This document shows positions 8,157 to 16,241 of a stretch of 64,000 nt of DNA, piece after piece. The position numbers and the translations under genes were made by a program. The notes beneath the pieces were generated by a model that was not told the DNA's origin, did not search any database, and worked only from the letters and a program-made list of their open reading frames with translations. Each line of letters starts with the position of its first letter. Position 1 is the stretch's first letter. Source of the DNA: Tolypothrix sp. NIES-4075 (GTDB lineage Bacteria; Cyanobacteriota; Cyanobacteriia; Cyanobacteriales; Nostocaceae); NCBI RefSeq assembly GCF_002218085.1, contig NZ_BDUC01000002.1:961344-1025343 (forward strand). The letters are read 5' to 3'.

Positions 8157-8669
8157 CTACTTCTGTATAACCACAGAAGTTCCCACTGGTGCCCAATTGA
8201 ATAACCATTTAGCGTGATTTACTGCCACATTCACACATCCGTGACTAACTGGAGTGCCAAACCTTCGATGCCAATCTGCACCGTGAATTCCATAATTTCC
8301 GTCGTAAAACATTGCATAAGGAACATTAGCAATATCATAATCATCACCACGCATCCTAACTTTTTTGTGTTTGGATTGAATCTTAAAAGTACCTGTGAGA
8401 GTGGGGGTAGATTTTTTGCCTGTGGAAATAGCAACAGCATACACAGGTGTTGCCCCTTCCCAAGCTGTTAAACGTTGCTTTGAGAGGTCAATTTGAATCC
8501 AGCGCTGATTAGATTGTTGTAGCGTTTGGATTTGTTCAGCAATTATTTGGCTTTTTGGTTTTGCCCACACTTTACCGGCTTCAACATTAACAAAAGTCAA
8601 AGTCAATGCAGCACCAGTAATAAATACTTTTAAGGTACGCAACCAGTTAGAAGAAATCAGACTTTTCAT
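8157..8669 (-). CDS. L,D-transpeptidase (YkuD family), exported
   Basis: 170 residues. The signal peptide spans roughly residues 8-37 (hydrophobic VFITGAALTLTFV, then an Ala-Lys region). The YkuD domain follows from RWIQIDLSKQRLTAWEG, with the catalytic signature GIHGADWHRRFGTPVSHGCV holding the conserved His129, His143 and nucleophile Cys145. Family knowledge: these periplasmic enzymes make 3-3 peptidoglycan crosslinks or attach proteins to the stem peptide. The start is the ATG at 8667-8669; an upstream in-frame start would add 17 residues without signal-peptide character. Single gene. Confidence 0.88.
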   Translation of the reverse strand: MKSLISSNWLRTLKVFITGAALTLTFVNVEAGKVWAKPKSQIIAEQIQTLQQSNQRWIQIDLSKQRLTAWEGATPVYAVAISTGKKSTPTLTGTFKIQSKHKKVRMRGDDYDIANVPYAMFYDGNYGIHGADWHRRFGTPVSHGCVNVAVNHAKWLFNWAPVGTSVVIQK

Positions 8670-9062
8670 AGTAAATATACTCAAATTAAGTATTTTAAAC
8701 TCATGTCTTGCACCACGCAAGAGCGAATTATATTCGCTGAATGCAAGATATAATTTAAAGGAATTTTTCAGTTTTTAACTTAAATTCGTCAGCATTACAG
8801 CAAGCATGAGTTTTGTATAATTTAATCGTAAAGCAACTTTTTTAATTAGTCACTACTCTGAAGTAATAGCAGCGCTGTTTAGTAATTTCTATCTATAGGA
8901 ATCCGGATTGATTGCCTGAAAATATCGAGGTTTATAGCAGTTTCCACTTTTCTAAAGTACGTTAACCTCACCCCCAACCCCTCTCTTTTTTAAGGAGAGA
9001 GGAGATAAAGCACAGCTTTATCGGGGTGAGGTATACTTTAACTTCATTCAATCCTCGAAGCG
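8670..9062 (-). other. gene-free interval with large palindromic repeat
   Basis: Nothing coding is seen. Between about 8958 and 9037 lies an imperfect palindrome with arms acctcacccc and ggggtgaggt, an inner ctctc/gagag pair and a small aaagcacagcttt hairpin. It sits just downstream of the receiver-kinase stop codon and could terminate the two-gene kinase operon. Similar cctcacccc repeats are common in cyanobacterial intergenic DNA. The part nearest 8670 should contain the L,D-transpeptidase promoter, but no clear -10/-35 pair was identified. Confidence 0.5.
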
Positions 9063-10283
9063 CTATATATCCCCGACTTCTTCCGGATTGCTATATAGTG
9101 GCAAAGTAATAATAAACTCTGTTCCTTCTTTTAACTTAGAGTGACAAGTTAAAGTTCCGCCGTGTTTTTCGACTACAATACAATAGGCGATCGCTAACCC
9201 TAAGCCTGTACCATTTCCTACAGGTTTGGTGGTAAAAAATTGGTCAAAAATTTTTTGTTTTACATCCTCAGATATTCCTACTCCATTATCGGCAATCCGA
9301 ATTAAAACACTCTTTTCGTCTGCTGTAACTTCTGTAGTAATTCTAATTTGTCCTTTTTCTTTAACAAATGATTGTATTGCATCAATGGCATTTGCTAAAA
9401 TATTCATAAAAACTTGGTTAATTAGCCCTGGATAACATTCGACTAAAGGCAAATTAGCGTATTTTTTAACTACTTCGATTTCTGGATGCTTTTGAGTTTG
9501 TTTGAGACGACTACCGAGAATCATCAGAGTGCTATCAATGCCATCATGCAAGTTTACTGATTTGCGTTCAGCTTCATCTAAGCGGGAAAATATTCTGAGC
9601 GATCGCACAATTTCTTGAATTCGCTCAGTCCCCACTCTCATTGATGATAATAGCTTGCAAAGGTCTTTTTTAATAAATTCTAGTTCGATTGATTTTGAGT
9701 AATTTTCAATATCGGGGATAGAATCATCAGTATAAATTTCATATAAATGCAGTAATTTTAATAATTGATGAAGATAGTGTGCAGCATGATGTAGGTTGCC
9801 TTCAATAAAATTTACTGGGTTATTAATTTCGTGAGCCACTCCCGCTACCAATTGCCCTAAAGAAGACATTTTTTCTTGCTGCACTAAGTTAAGTTGAGTT
9901 TTACGCAATTCTAAATGGACATTAATTCGGGCTAATACTTCTTCGTGTTGAAAAGGTTTTGTAATATAATCCACGGCTCCTAATTGCAACCCTTTCACCT
10001 TATCCAGCACGTCAGAAAGAGCCGTCATAAAAATCACTGGAATATCCTTGGTTTTTGGGTTAGCTTTTAGACGACGACAGGTTTCAAATCCATCAATTCC
10101 CGGCATCATCACATCTAACAAAATTAATTGTGGTAATTCCTCTTGTGCTTTTCTCAGGGCACTTTCTCCGTTTTTAGCTACAGATACAGTAAAATTAGAG
10201 TTATCTAAAAAATCAAGTAATACTTTAATGTTGGTGGAAATATCATCAACAATTAAGATAGTATCTTGTTGAGTAATAAGCAT
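9063..10283 (-). CDS. receiver domain-histidine kinase fusion
   Basis: 406 residues. An N-terminal receiver (8-125; phospho-acceptor Asp57 in LILLDVMMPG, Lys109 in YITKPF) is followed by a short coiled linker (EKMSSLGQLVAGVA). Then come a dimerisation/phosphotransfer helix with His151 in the H-box AHEINNPVNFI, and an ATPase domain with N-box FMNILANAIDAI, G1 ADNGVGIS and G2 GNGTGLGLAI. It lacks a membrane segment, so it is a soluble relay that takes its input through the receiver. It lies 6 bases downstream of the membrane hybrid kinase, so the pair is likely one operon and one phosphorelay; no DNA-binding output domain is present in either. Confidence 0.9.
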   Translation of the reverse strand: MLITQQDTILIVDDISTNIKVLLDFLDNSNFTVSVAKNGESALRKAQEELPQLILLDVMMPGIDGFETCRRLKANPKTKDIPVIFMTALSDVLDKVKGLQLGAVDYITKPFQHEEVLARINVHLELRKTQLNLVQQEKMSSLGQLVAGVAHEINNPVNFIEGNLHHAAHYLHQLLKLLHLYEIYTDDSIPDIENYSKSIELEFIKKDLCKLLSSMRVGTERIQEIVRSLRIFSRLDEAERKSVNLHDGIDSTLMILGSRLKQTQKHPEIEVVKKYANLPLVECYPGLINQVFMNILANAIDAIQSFVKEKGQIRITTEVTADEKSVLIRIADNGVGISEDVKQKIFDQFFTTKPVGNGTGLGLAIAYCIVVEKHGGTLTCHSKLKEGTEFIITLPLYSNPEEVGDI

Positions 10284-10289
10284 AAAAAA

Positions 10290-13100
10290 TCACTCGAAAA
10301 AAGGTTTAATTAAATTAGCGATCGCTTCATCATCAAATTCATCCGCTAACTTTAATACACAGTTAGCAAAAGCTGTATATTTAGAGTCTAGCTGCTTGAT
10401 TCGGTTAGCTTCCTCTGTAATTCGCAAAACATAACCACCTTTGGCAGCTTGATACAGGTTAGTAAGTTCTTGGCTGGGGGGGATAACCATTTCATCCAGC
10501 TGAGTAAAAGTCTCTTGACTTTCAACAGCTAATTCGGAATTATCACTAGTTTCATAAATCCATTCTAAGTTTAAATGATTCTGTAATTGCTCAAATAATT
10601 CTTTAAGTTGCACAGGTTTAGCAAGAAAATCATTACAGCCAGCTTCTCTACTTTTTTGACGATCGAAGCTAAACACACTCGCAGAAGAAGCAATAATTAG
10701 TATATTTTTAAATTCCGCTAAATTTCGCAAACATTGAGCCATCTCAAAGCCATTCATTACAGGCATAGATAAATCAGTAATAATTAAATCAGGCTGACAT
10801 TCTCTAGCTTTATTTAAACCATCTTGTCCATTATTTGCCTCAATCATCTCAAAACCAATTGGTTCTAGCAAATTGGTAATTACAGCACGATTTTGCCAGC
10901 GATCGTCAATAATCAAAATTTTTCGTTTTTCACCTTTATAACCAATCACATTTTGCTCACAACTGGTTTTGTTTAACTTAATTAAATCTGTTGGTTCTAT
11001 TAAATCTAAATCAAACCAAAATTTACTACCTTTTCCATAAGTACTCTCAACATAAATTTTACTGCCCATCATTTCCACAATTTGGCGACTAATTGCCAGC
11101 CCTAAACCAGTACCTTCTCCTTTGTGTGCTATATCTCCCACCTGTTCAAAAGGCAAAAAGATTTTATCTAACTGTTCGGGTGTCATTCCCACACCCGTGT
11201 CTTCAACTTGAAAGCGAATTTTGGTAATTGGGAATTGATAATTGGTAATTGGTAATAGAAAAGAGCAATTATCAATTACCGATAAGCCACTACCATTATC
11301 TGAAAAATCAGGTGAATTACTAAGCACGCCAACTTTAAACTGTACATTACCTTGATCGGTGAATTTGATGGCATTACCTAATAAATTAATTAACACTTGA
11401 CGCAGACGTTTTTCATCAGCATAAATGGCTGTAGGTAGGTGATTGAGTGCCTGATAATCGAAACCAATTTCTTTTTGTTCTGCTTTAATACTACATATTT
11501 CTCGAACAGTGAATAAAAAGTTATCAAAATAAAAAATTGTGGGATATAGTTCTAACTTTTGCGCTTCAATTTTAGAAATATCTAAAATATCATTAATTAA
11601 TGTCAATAAATGCGAACCGCACTGATAAATGATGCTAATTTTATCTTGTTGCTCATAACTTACAGTTTTATCTCGTTGTAGAATTTGTGCATAAGCGAGA
11701 ATACCGTTCAGAGGAGTTCGCAATTCATGGCTCATGTTTGCCAAAAATTCGCTTTTTGCATGATTGGCAGCTTCGGCTTGTTCTTTGGCTAAATTCAATT
11801 CTTTTGTACGTTCTACAACCCTATTTTCTAGTTCTGTAAAAGACTCTTGCAGTTGTTCTGCCATTTCGTTAAAAGACTGTGCCAAAATACCGATTTCTCT
11901 TACCCCGGCAACTTCCATAGAAGAGTCTAAGTTTCCGGCAGCAATTTGCTTAGATGCTTGAATTAATCGGAAAATCGGTTTCGCAATCGAGCTAGAGGTA
12001 ATCACACCTAAAAACGTAGCCACTCCCAAGGCTAATAGACAAAGTAAAATAGTAGTGCGGGTGTTGGCATTAATTTGCCCCATGAAATCAGACTCTGGTA
12101 CTGCCACCACAATCAGCCAATCTAAACCATATTTGTCTTTCCAGGGCGTAACTTGAGCAAATTGGCGCTCACCATTGAGGGTAAATTCTAAATGCTGGCT
12201 GGCTTTAATTTTGCTGAGATTGCCAAAGTGTTTAGTTAAATGCTGTGTCGTGGCTCGAATTAAAGTATCTTTACTGTCTGTGGCTTTAAGACGTTTTGCC
12301 TCTTTATTTACGATTGTGTAGGACGCTTCAGTTGCGGAACTTGCTACAAGTAACCCATCGCGCTCTAAAATAAAAGTTTTGCCTTTTGGACTAATTGCTA
12401 ACTGCCGGAGGAAATCATCGATGTGAGAAAGACGCAGATCAATGACTAAAACTCCTATGAAAGTCTGGGTTTCATTGTAAAGGGGGTAACTAGCAGAGAT
12501 AGATATAATATCTGGAGCGTCATTCCACGGATAAACTTTACTCCACACGGGTTTGCCCGCTTTAACCGCAGCTTGATAAGCATCTTCTGCCTGAGGATTG
12601 TAGTCTTCGATAAATGTTAGCTTAGTGCGATTTCCTTGATTATCTGTGGCGTAGATGTAATTTTTACCTTTGTGATTGCGGGAAATTTCCTCAATGTCGG
12701 CATGGTTGAGATTCTTATAATAGCCAGCACCCGCAAATTCACCTGTTGGCAGTACGAGGGAAATATAACTTACATCAAACACCTGTATTTGTTTCCAGAA
12801 GTAATGCTCTATGCCTTGAAAGTCTTGCAGGTTAAGCAAGCCTAACTTCATAGCATCGGTATTAATCTGATTAATTTGGTGCGGAGTACCTAAGTAACTA
12901 TCGAGATGCTGATCGATGCGATCGCTGACTTCGGTTTGCAACTGAGTTGCCAAATCATTAATCGCTTTTTGTCCGTTGCGTAGGGAAAAATAACCCACAA
13001 GTCCCACCGCTGCAAAGATTTGCAAAACAAACGGAACCACCAAAACAAGGCGTAATGGCACTTTCTGGGCAAGCTGGGTGCGGGTGGGGATACTTTTCAT
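10290..13100 (-). CDS. Cache-HAMP hybrid sensor histidine kinase with C-terminal receiver
   Basis: 936 residues. TM1 is near 20-42, followed by a large extracytoplasmic double-Cache-type sensor (about 50-340), TM2 near 350-372 and HAMP to about 425. A coiled segment leads to the H-box NMSHELRTPLNGI (His458), then the ATPase domain (N-box INLLGNAIKF; G1 EDTGVGM; G2 GEGTGLGLAI) and a receiver with Asp776 in LIITDLSMP. About 33 residues (near 594-626) are inserted between two strands of the ATPase domain. They include LPITNYQFPIT, a translation of the ggtaattgg repeat at about 11221-11280. The ligand cannot be predicted from the Cache domain by eye. Confidence 0.9.
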   Translation of the reverse strand: MKSIPTRTQLAQKVPLRLVLVVPFVLQIFAAVGLVGYFSLRNGQKAINDLATQLQTEVSDRIDQHLDSYLGTPHQINQINTDAMKLGLLNLQDFQGIEHYFWKQIQVFDVSYISLVLPTGEFAGAGYYKNLNHADIEEISRNHKGKNYIYATDNQGNRTKLTFIEDYNPQAEDAYQAAVKAGKPVWSKVYPWNDAPDIISISASYPLYNETQTFIGVLVIDLRLSHIDDFLRQLAISPKGKTFILERDGLLVASSATEASYTIVNKEAKRLKATDSKDTLIRATTQHLTKHFGNLSKIKASQHLEFTLNGERQFAQVTPWKDKYGLDWLIVVAVPESDFMGQINANTRTTILLCLLALGVATFLGVITSSSIAKPIFRLIQASKQIAAGNLDSSMEVAGVREIGILAQSFNEMAEQLQESFTELENRVVERTKELNLAKEQAEAANHAKSEFLANMSHELRTPLNGILAYAQILQRDKTVSYEQQDKISIIYQCGSHLLTLINDILDISKIEAQKLELYPTIFYFDNFLFTVREICSIKAEQKEIGFDYQALNHLPTAIYADEKRLRQVLINLLGNAIKFTDQGNVQFKVGVLSNSPDFSDNGSGLSVIDNCSFLLPITNYQFPITKIRFQVEDTGVGMTPEQLDKIFLPFEQVGDIAHKGEGTGLGLAISRQIVEMMGSKIYVESTYGKGSKFWFDLDLIEPTDLIKLNKTSCEQNVIGYKGEKRKILIIDDRWQNRAVITNLLEPIGFEMIEANNGQDGLNKARECQPDLIITDLSMPVMNGFEMAQCLRNLAEFKNILIIASSASVFSFDRQKSREAGCNDFLAKPVQLKELFEQLQNHLNLEWIYETSDNSELAVESQETFTQLDEMVIPPSQELTNLYQAAKGGYVLRITEEANRIKQLDSKYTAFANCVLKLADEFDDEAIANLIKPFFE

Positions 13101-13428
13101 TTAATCAGTTGGCGTAAGATAAAGTCCCTACCAAAGGCATCGTCTTTAAACGACGATGATTTGGCGCTGTTTACCTATATAATTCCCAAACTGGATTTGA
13201 AAATTTCAACATCTGACATTGGTAATGGGGAATGGGCTTTTTTAAGAGGGGAAAAGGGAAAAGGGGAAAGGGTAAGAAATCCCCCTGCCCCCCTGCTCCC
13301 CTGTCCTCTTTCCCTTTTCCCCTCCTCAAAAGTGCATAATTAACCTCAGGTGATTCCCATCAATTAAGTAGAACCACAGCAGACACTCTTTTATGAACAC
13401 TCGCTGACAACTAGCAAGAGGAAACTTC
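13101..13428. other. divergent intergenic region with hairpin-forming repeats
   Basis: No gene is seen. At 13139-13159 a 7-bp stem catcgtc/gacgatg encloses a 7-base loop. From about 13200 a ggtaatggggaatggg tract runs into aggggaaaagggaaaagggg, followed after ~40 bases by its near-complement (ctttcccttttcccc), giving a long purine/pyrimidine hairpin. The last ~100 bases must carry the promoter of the sigma-like gene and end in the ribosome-binding site gagga. Confidence 0.5.
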
Positions 13429-14991
13429 ATGAAAAAACGTGAAGACATCGTGGAAAAGTTCTCGACGTTTCTGAGCTTTGGAAATGCCAACATTGCTAGA
13501 AACCTCATTTGGCACACAGATCCAGAACTAGAACGTTATATAAAACGTTTAGTCAAGTCTGAACCAGAAGCTAATAAGGAATTTTGGGCACGATATTTTT
13601 TGAAAATTTTAACAGAGGCATCCCATTTACAGAGGAGAGAAGCAGAAAATAAAAAAGATACAGAAACACCAATTCAAGCTAACGCAGGCAAATCTTCTGT
13701 TCCATCTTCTTCAATAGCGGGAAGACATCTATCAGCTTACTTACAAGAAGCTTGTTTGTGGGCTTCTCAAAAAAGTTATCAAAGGTTTAAGTTTCTCCGG
13801 CACAAATACCCGTTAGAAGAATACTTTCAGATAGCTAATTCAGCTGCAAATCCTCCCGCTAAACTTCTCAAAAATTTTTATTTAGACCATCCGCAAACCA
13901 ATATAGAAGGTTATGCTAGAACTGCATTATTACGTTTTGTCAGCAATACAATTTATCGACAAGATATAGAGGCAAAAAGAGATAAATTTTCTGATTATGG
14001 TTTGTTAAAAGATTTAACTAATAAAGAATTGCGAGAAGCTTTAACTTATCAAGGTATAAACAATAACCAAATTTATTCATATTGTTTAGTTTGGCAATGC
14101 TTAAATGAAATTTATGAACCGAACCAGAGCTTAGTCAATAGTAATTTTAAATATCCAAGTGAAACACATTTTACCCAAATTACTTTTCGCTACAATCAAC
14201 GAAAAAATAAAATAAATTCTTCTACAGAAACTTCAGTAGATAAAATTCAAGATATGCTGTCAACTTGCATTAAAGCTGCTCGCGATTACCGCACCAAACG
14301 TTTTTTACCTCTAGAAGAATATGATACTATATCTGACTTGATGCCTACTCCTTGGGATACACTTTTGCAACAAGAAGCATCAGAACAAGTCCAATTTATC
14401 ATCTGGCAGTTATTTTCAAATATGCCAGAAGCCGGACAAATAATATTTAAGCTTTTGCTAGGATTAAATTTAACTCAAATTGAAATTGCCGCAGTTTTAA
14501 AAAGTAAGTATCCGGAATTGCAAAAGCAATATCAAGTGGCTCGTCACTTAGCAAGATACAATAAAAATCTCTTAAAAGACTTGGCTAATGAGTGGCAGAA
14601 AATTAACCCAGAAGTTTGCCTAAATGATGACAAAGATATTGAACGAATAAAAGATGCTATGACTGAGTGCTTGCAGTCGCTCTGTCAAAACTTGTTATAT
14701 TCGACTTTAGATAAAATTGAACAGCAATGCAATCATTCAAAAAAGCTTTTAACTTTGACCAATGAAATAAATATGCGGAAAAAGCCACGAATAGAACCGT
14801 TGATTGTTGACTTATCTGAGGCATCTAATATGCTTAGAGAAATAAAAGAACATTTCATAAATTGTTTCCAAGAAGAATTAGAAATTAATATTAATTTACC
14901 GAAACAATCTCTAAAATTAGTTGAAGATAAAATAGAGATTTTGGTTGATGAATGGATAAAAGGCAAACTTTATGTTGCTAATAAGGGATGA
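13429..14991 (+). CDS. sigma-70-like regulatory protein (cyanobacterial DUF1822/CHASE2-linked type)
   Basis: 520 residues. The middle (about 120-260) reads like a degenerate sigma region 2: NIEGYARTALLRFVSNTIY followed by conserved charged helices. Around residues 320-385 a helix-turn-helix resembling region 4 is visible (IWQLFSNMPEAGQIIFKLLL then LNLTQIEIAAVLK). The C-terminal ~130 residues are helical and unassigned. The assignment rests on this architecture and on the gene order sigma-like, DUF1822, CHASE2, DUF928, which I know as recurrent in filamentous cyanobacteria. Whether it binds core polymerase is unproven. It starts the operon; spacing to the next gene is 6 bases. GAGGA precedes the ATG. 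Confidence 0.65.
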   Translation: MKKREDIVEKFSTFLSFGNANIARNLIWHTDPELERYIKRLVKSEPEANKEFWARYFLKILTEASHLQRREAENKKDTETPIQANAGKSSVPSSSIAGRHLSAYLQEACLWASQKSYQRFKFLRHKYPLEEYFQIANSAANPPAKLLKNFYLDHPQTNIEGYARTALLRFVSNTIYRQDIEAKRDKFSDYGLLKDLTNKELREALTYQGINNNQIYSYCLVWQCLNEIYEPNQSLVNSNFKYPSETHFTQITFRYNQRKNKINSSTETSVDKIQDMLSTCIKAARDYRTKRFLPLEEYDTISDLMPTPWDTLLQQEASEQVQFIIWQLFSNMPEAGQIIFKLLLGLNLTQIEIAAVLKSKYPELQKQYQVARHLARYNKNLLKDLANEWQKINPEVCLNDDKDIERIKDAMTECLQSLCQNLLYSTLDKIEQQCNHSKKLLTLTNEINMRKKPRIEPLIVDLSEASNMLREIKEHFINCFQEELEININLPKQSLKLVEDKIEILVDEWIKGKLYVANKG

Positions 14992-14997
14992 ATTAAG

Positions 14998-16221
14998 ATG
15001 ACATCTGACTTGAATGAATTAATGGTAATTTATCCAGAAAAATTATGGTTAGAAATATCAGACCAAGCACAAGAACACGCATGGCGATTATCTAAACAAA
15101 AGTCTTACTCTCATACAACTGCTAGTTGGAATGCTTACCTTAATAATCTGTCTTTGCATATTTTTTTGGCTTGGTTGAGAGAAGACCCCGATTTGCGGGA
15201 AACTGTCAATGTTTGGCTGGATGACGAGCAACTAGCCAGCGTCTGGGAAGTTGTAAATGGCACGATGCTAACTATCGGTGATACTAAATTAGTACTAATT
15301 CCCAGTGATAAAAGTAATTTTCAAGAGTTGCGGATTCCCCAAGAATGGGTTGATATTCCTAACTGGGCAGGTAACTATTATTTGGCTGTGCAGTTAAACT
15401 TGGAAGAACGCTGGTTTGGGGTATGGGGATACGCGACTCATCAACAAATTAGGAAGGATGCTAAATATGATTCTTTGGATCAAACTTACTCTTTGGATGT
15501 AGAAGATTTAATTACAGATTTGAATGTGATGTGGGTAGCACGAGAAGTTTGCCCTGTTGAGAAACTAGAAGTAGAACCTTTGTCGATATCAAGTACACAA
15601 GTAGATAAATTATTAGCTCAACTAAGTAAATTCACGTTTTATTCACCTCGCTTAGATGTACCTTTTGAAATGTGGGGAGCATTATTAGCGGTGGACGAAT
15701 ATCGGCAGCGTCTCTATCAACGACGGTTAGAAAACCAAAAAAACAATCAAGTTGAATGCAGCCAAATGAAAGCAAATAACTTGAGCCAATGGTTTGAAAA
15801 TATCTTTGAGGTGGGTTGGCAGTCTTTTGATGCCCTTATTAGCTCACAACAGAAGACTTTAGCGGTTCAATTTAGAAGTGATGCGACGTTGAACGACCTG
15901 CGTGTCAAGAAAGCCAAGTTAATTGATTTGGGAATGCAATTGGGTGGTACTGCCGTTGTGCTGCTACTGGGTTTAACATCAGAGTTGGATGAAAAAATTA
16001 GTATTCGCGTGCAACTGCATCCGGCAAATGAAGAAATTTACTTGCCACCCCATCTCAGACTGATTTTGCTCTCGGAATCAGGGAAAATTCTTCAAGAAGT
16101 ACAATCAAGAAGTCACGATCATTTGATTCAATTAAAGAAATTTAAATCTTATCCTGGAAAAAATTTTAGTATTAAAATAGCATTTGATGATATCAGTATT
16201 AAAGAAGACTTTGTGCTTTAA
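14998..16221 (+). CDS. DUF1822 family protein
   Basis: 407 residues, soluble, no signal peptide or membrane segment. Typical DUF1822 features are visible: an N-terminal region rich in Trp (ASWNAYLNNLSLHIFLAWL), IPQEWVDIPNWAGNYYLAVQ and the C-terminal domain LGGTAVVLLLGLTSELDEK with IRVQLHPANEEIYLPPHLRL. The family has no assigned function. In cyanobacteria it usually sits between a sigma-like gene and a CHASE2/CHAT gene, as here (6 bases after the former, 20 before the latter), so it probably acts in the same signalling pathway. Confidence 0.82.
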   Translation: MTSDLNELMVIYPEKLWLEISDQAQEHAWRLSKQKSYSHTTASWNAYLNNLSLHIFLAWLREDPDLRETVNVWLDDEQLASVWEVVNGTMLTIGDTKLVLIPSDKSNFQELRIPQEWVDIPNWAGNYYLAVQLNLEERWFGVWGYATHQQIRKDAKYDSLDQTYSLDVEDLITDLNVMWVAREVCPVEKLEVEPLSISSTQVDKLLAQLSKFTFYSPRLDVPFEMWGALLAVDEYRQRLYQRRLENQKNNQVECSQMKANNLSQWFENIFEVGWQSFDALISSQQKTLAVQFRSDATLNDLRVKKAKLIDLGMQLGGTAVVLLLGLTSELDEKISIRVQLHPANEEIYLPPHLRLILLSESGKILQEVQSRSHDHLIQLKKFKSYPGKNFSIKIAFDDISIKEDFVL

Positions 16222-16241
16222 CCGCTGGTTAACTTCCAGGC

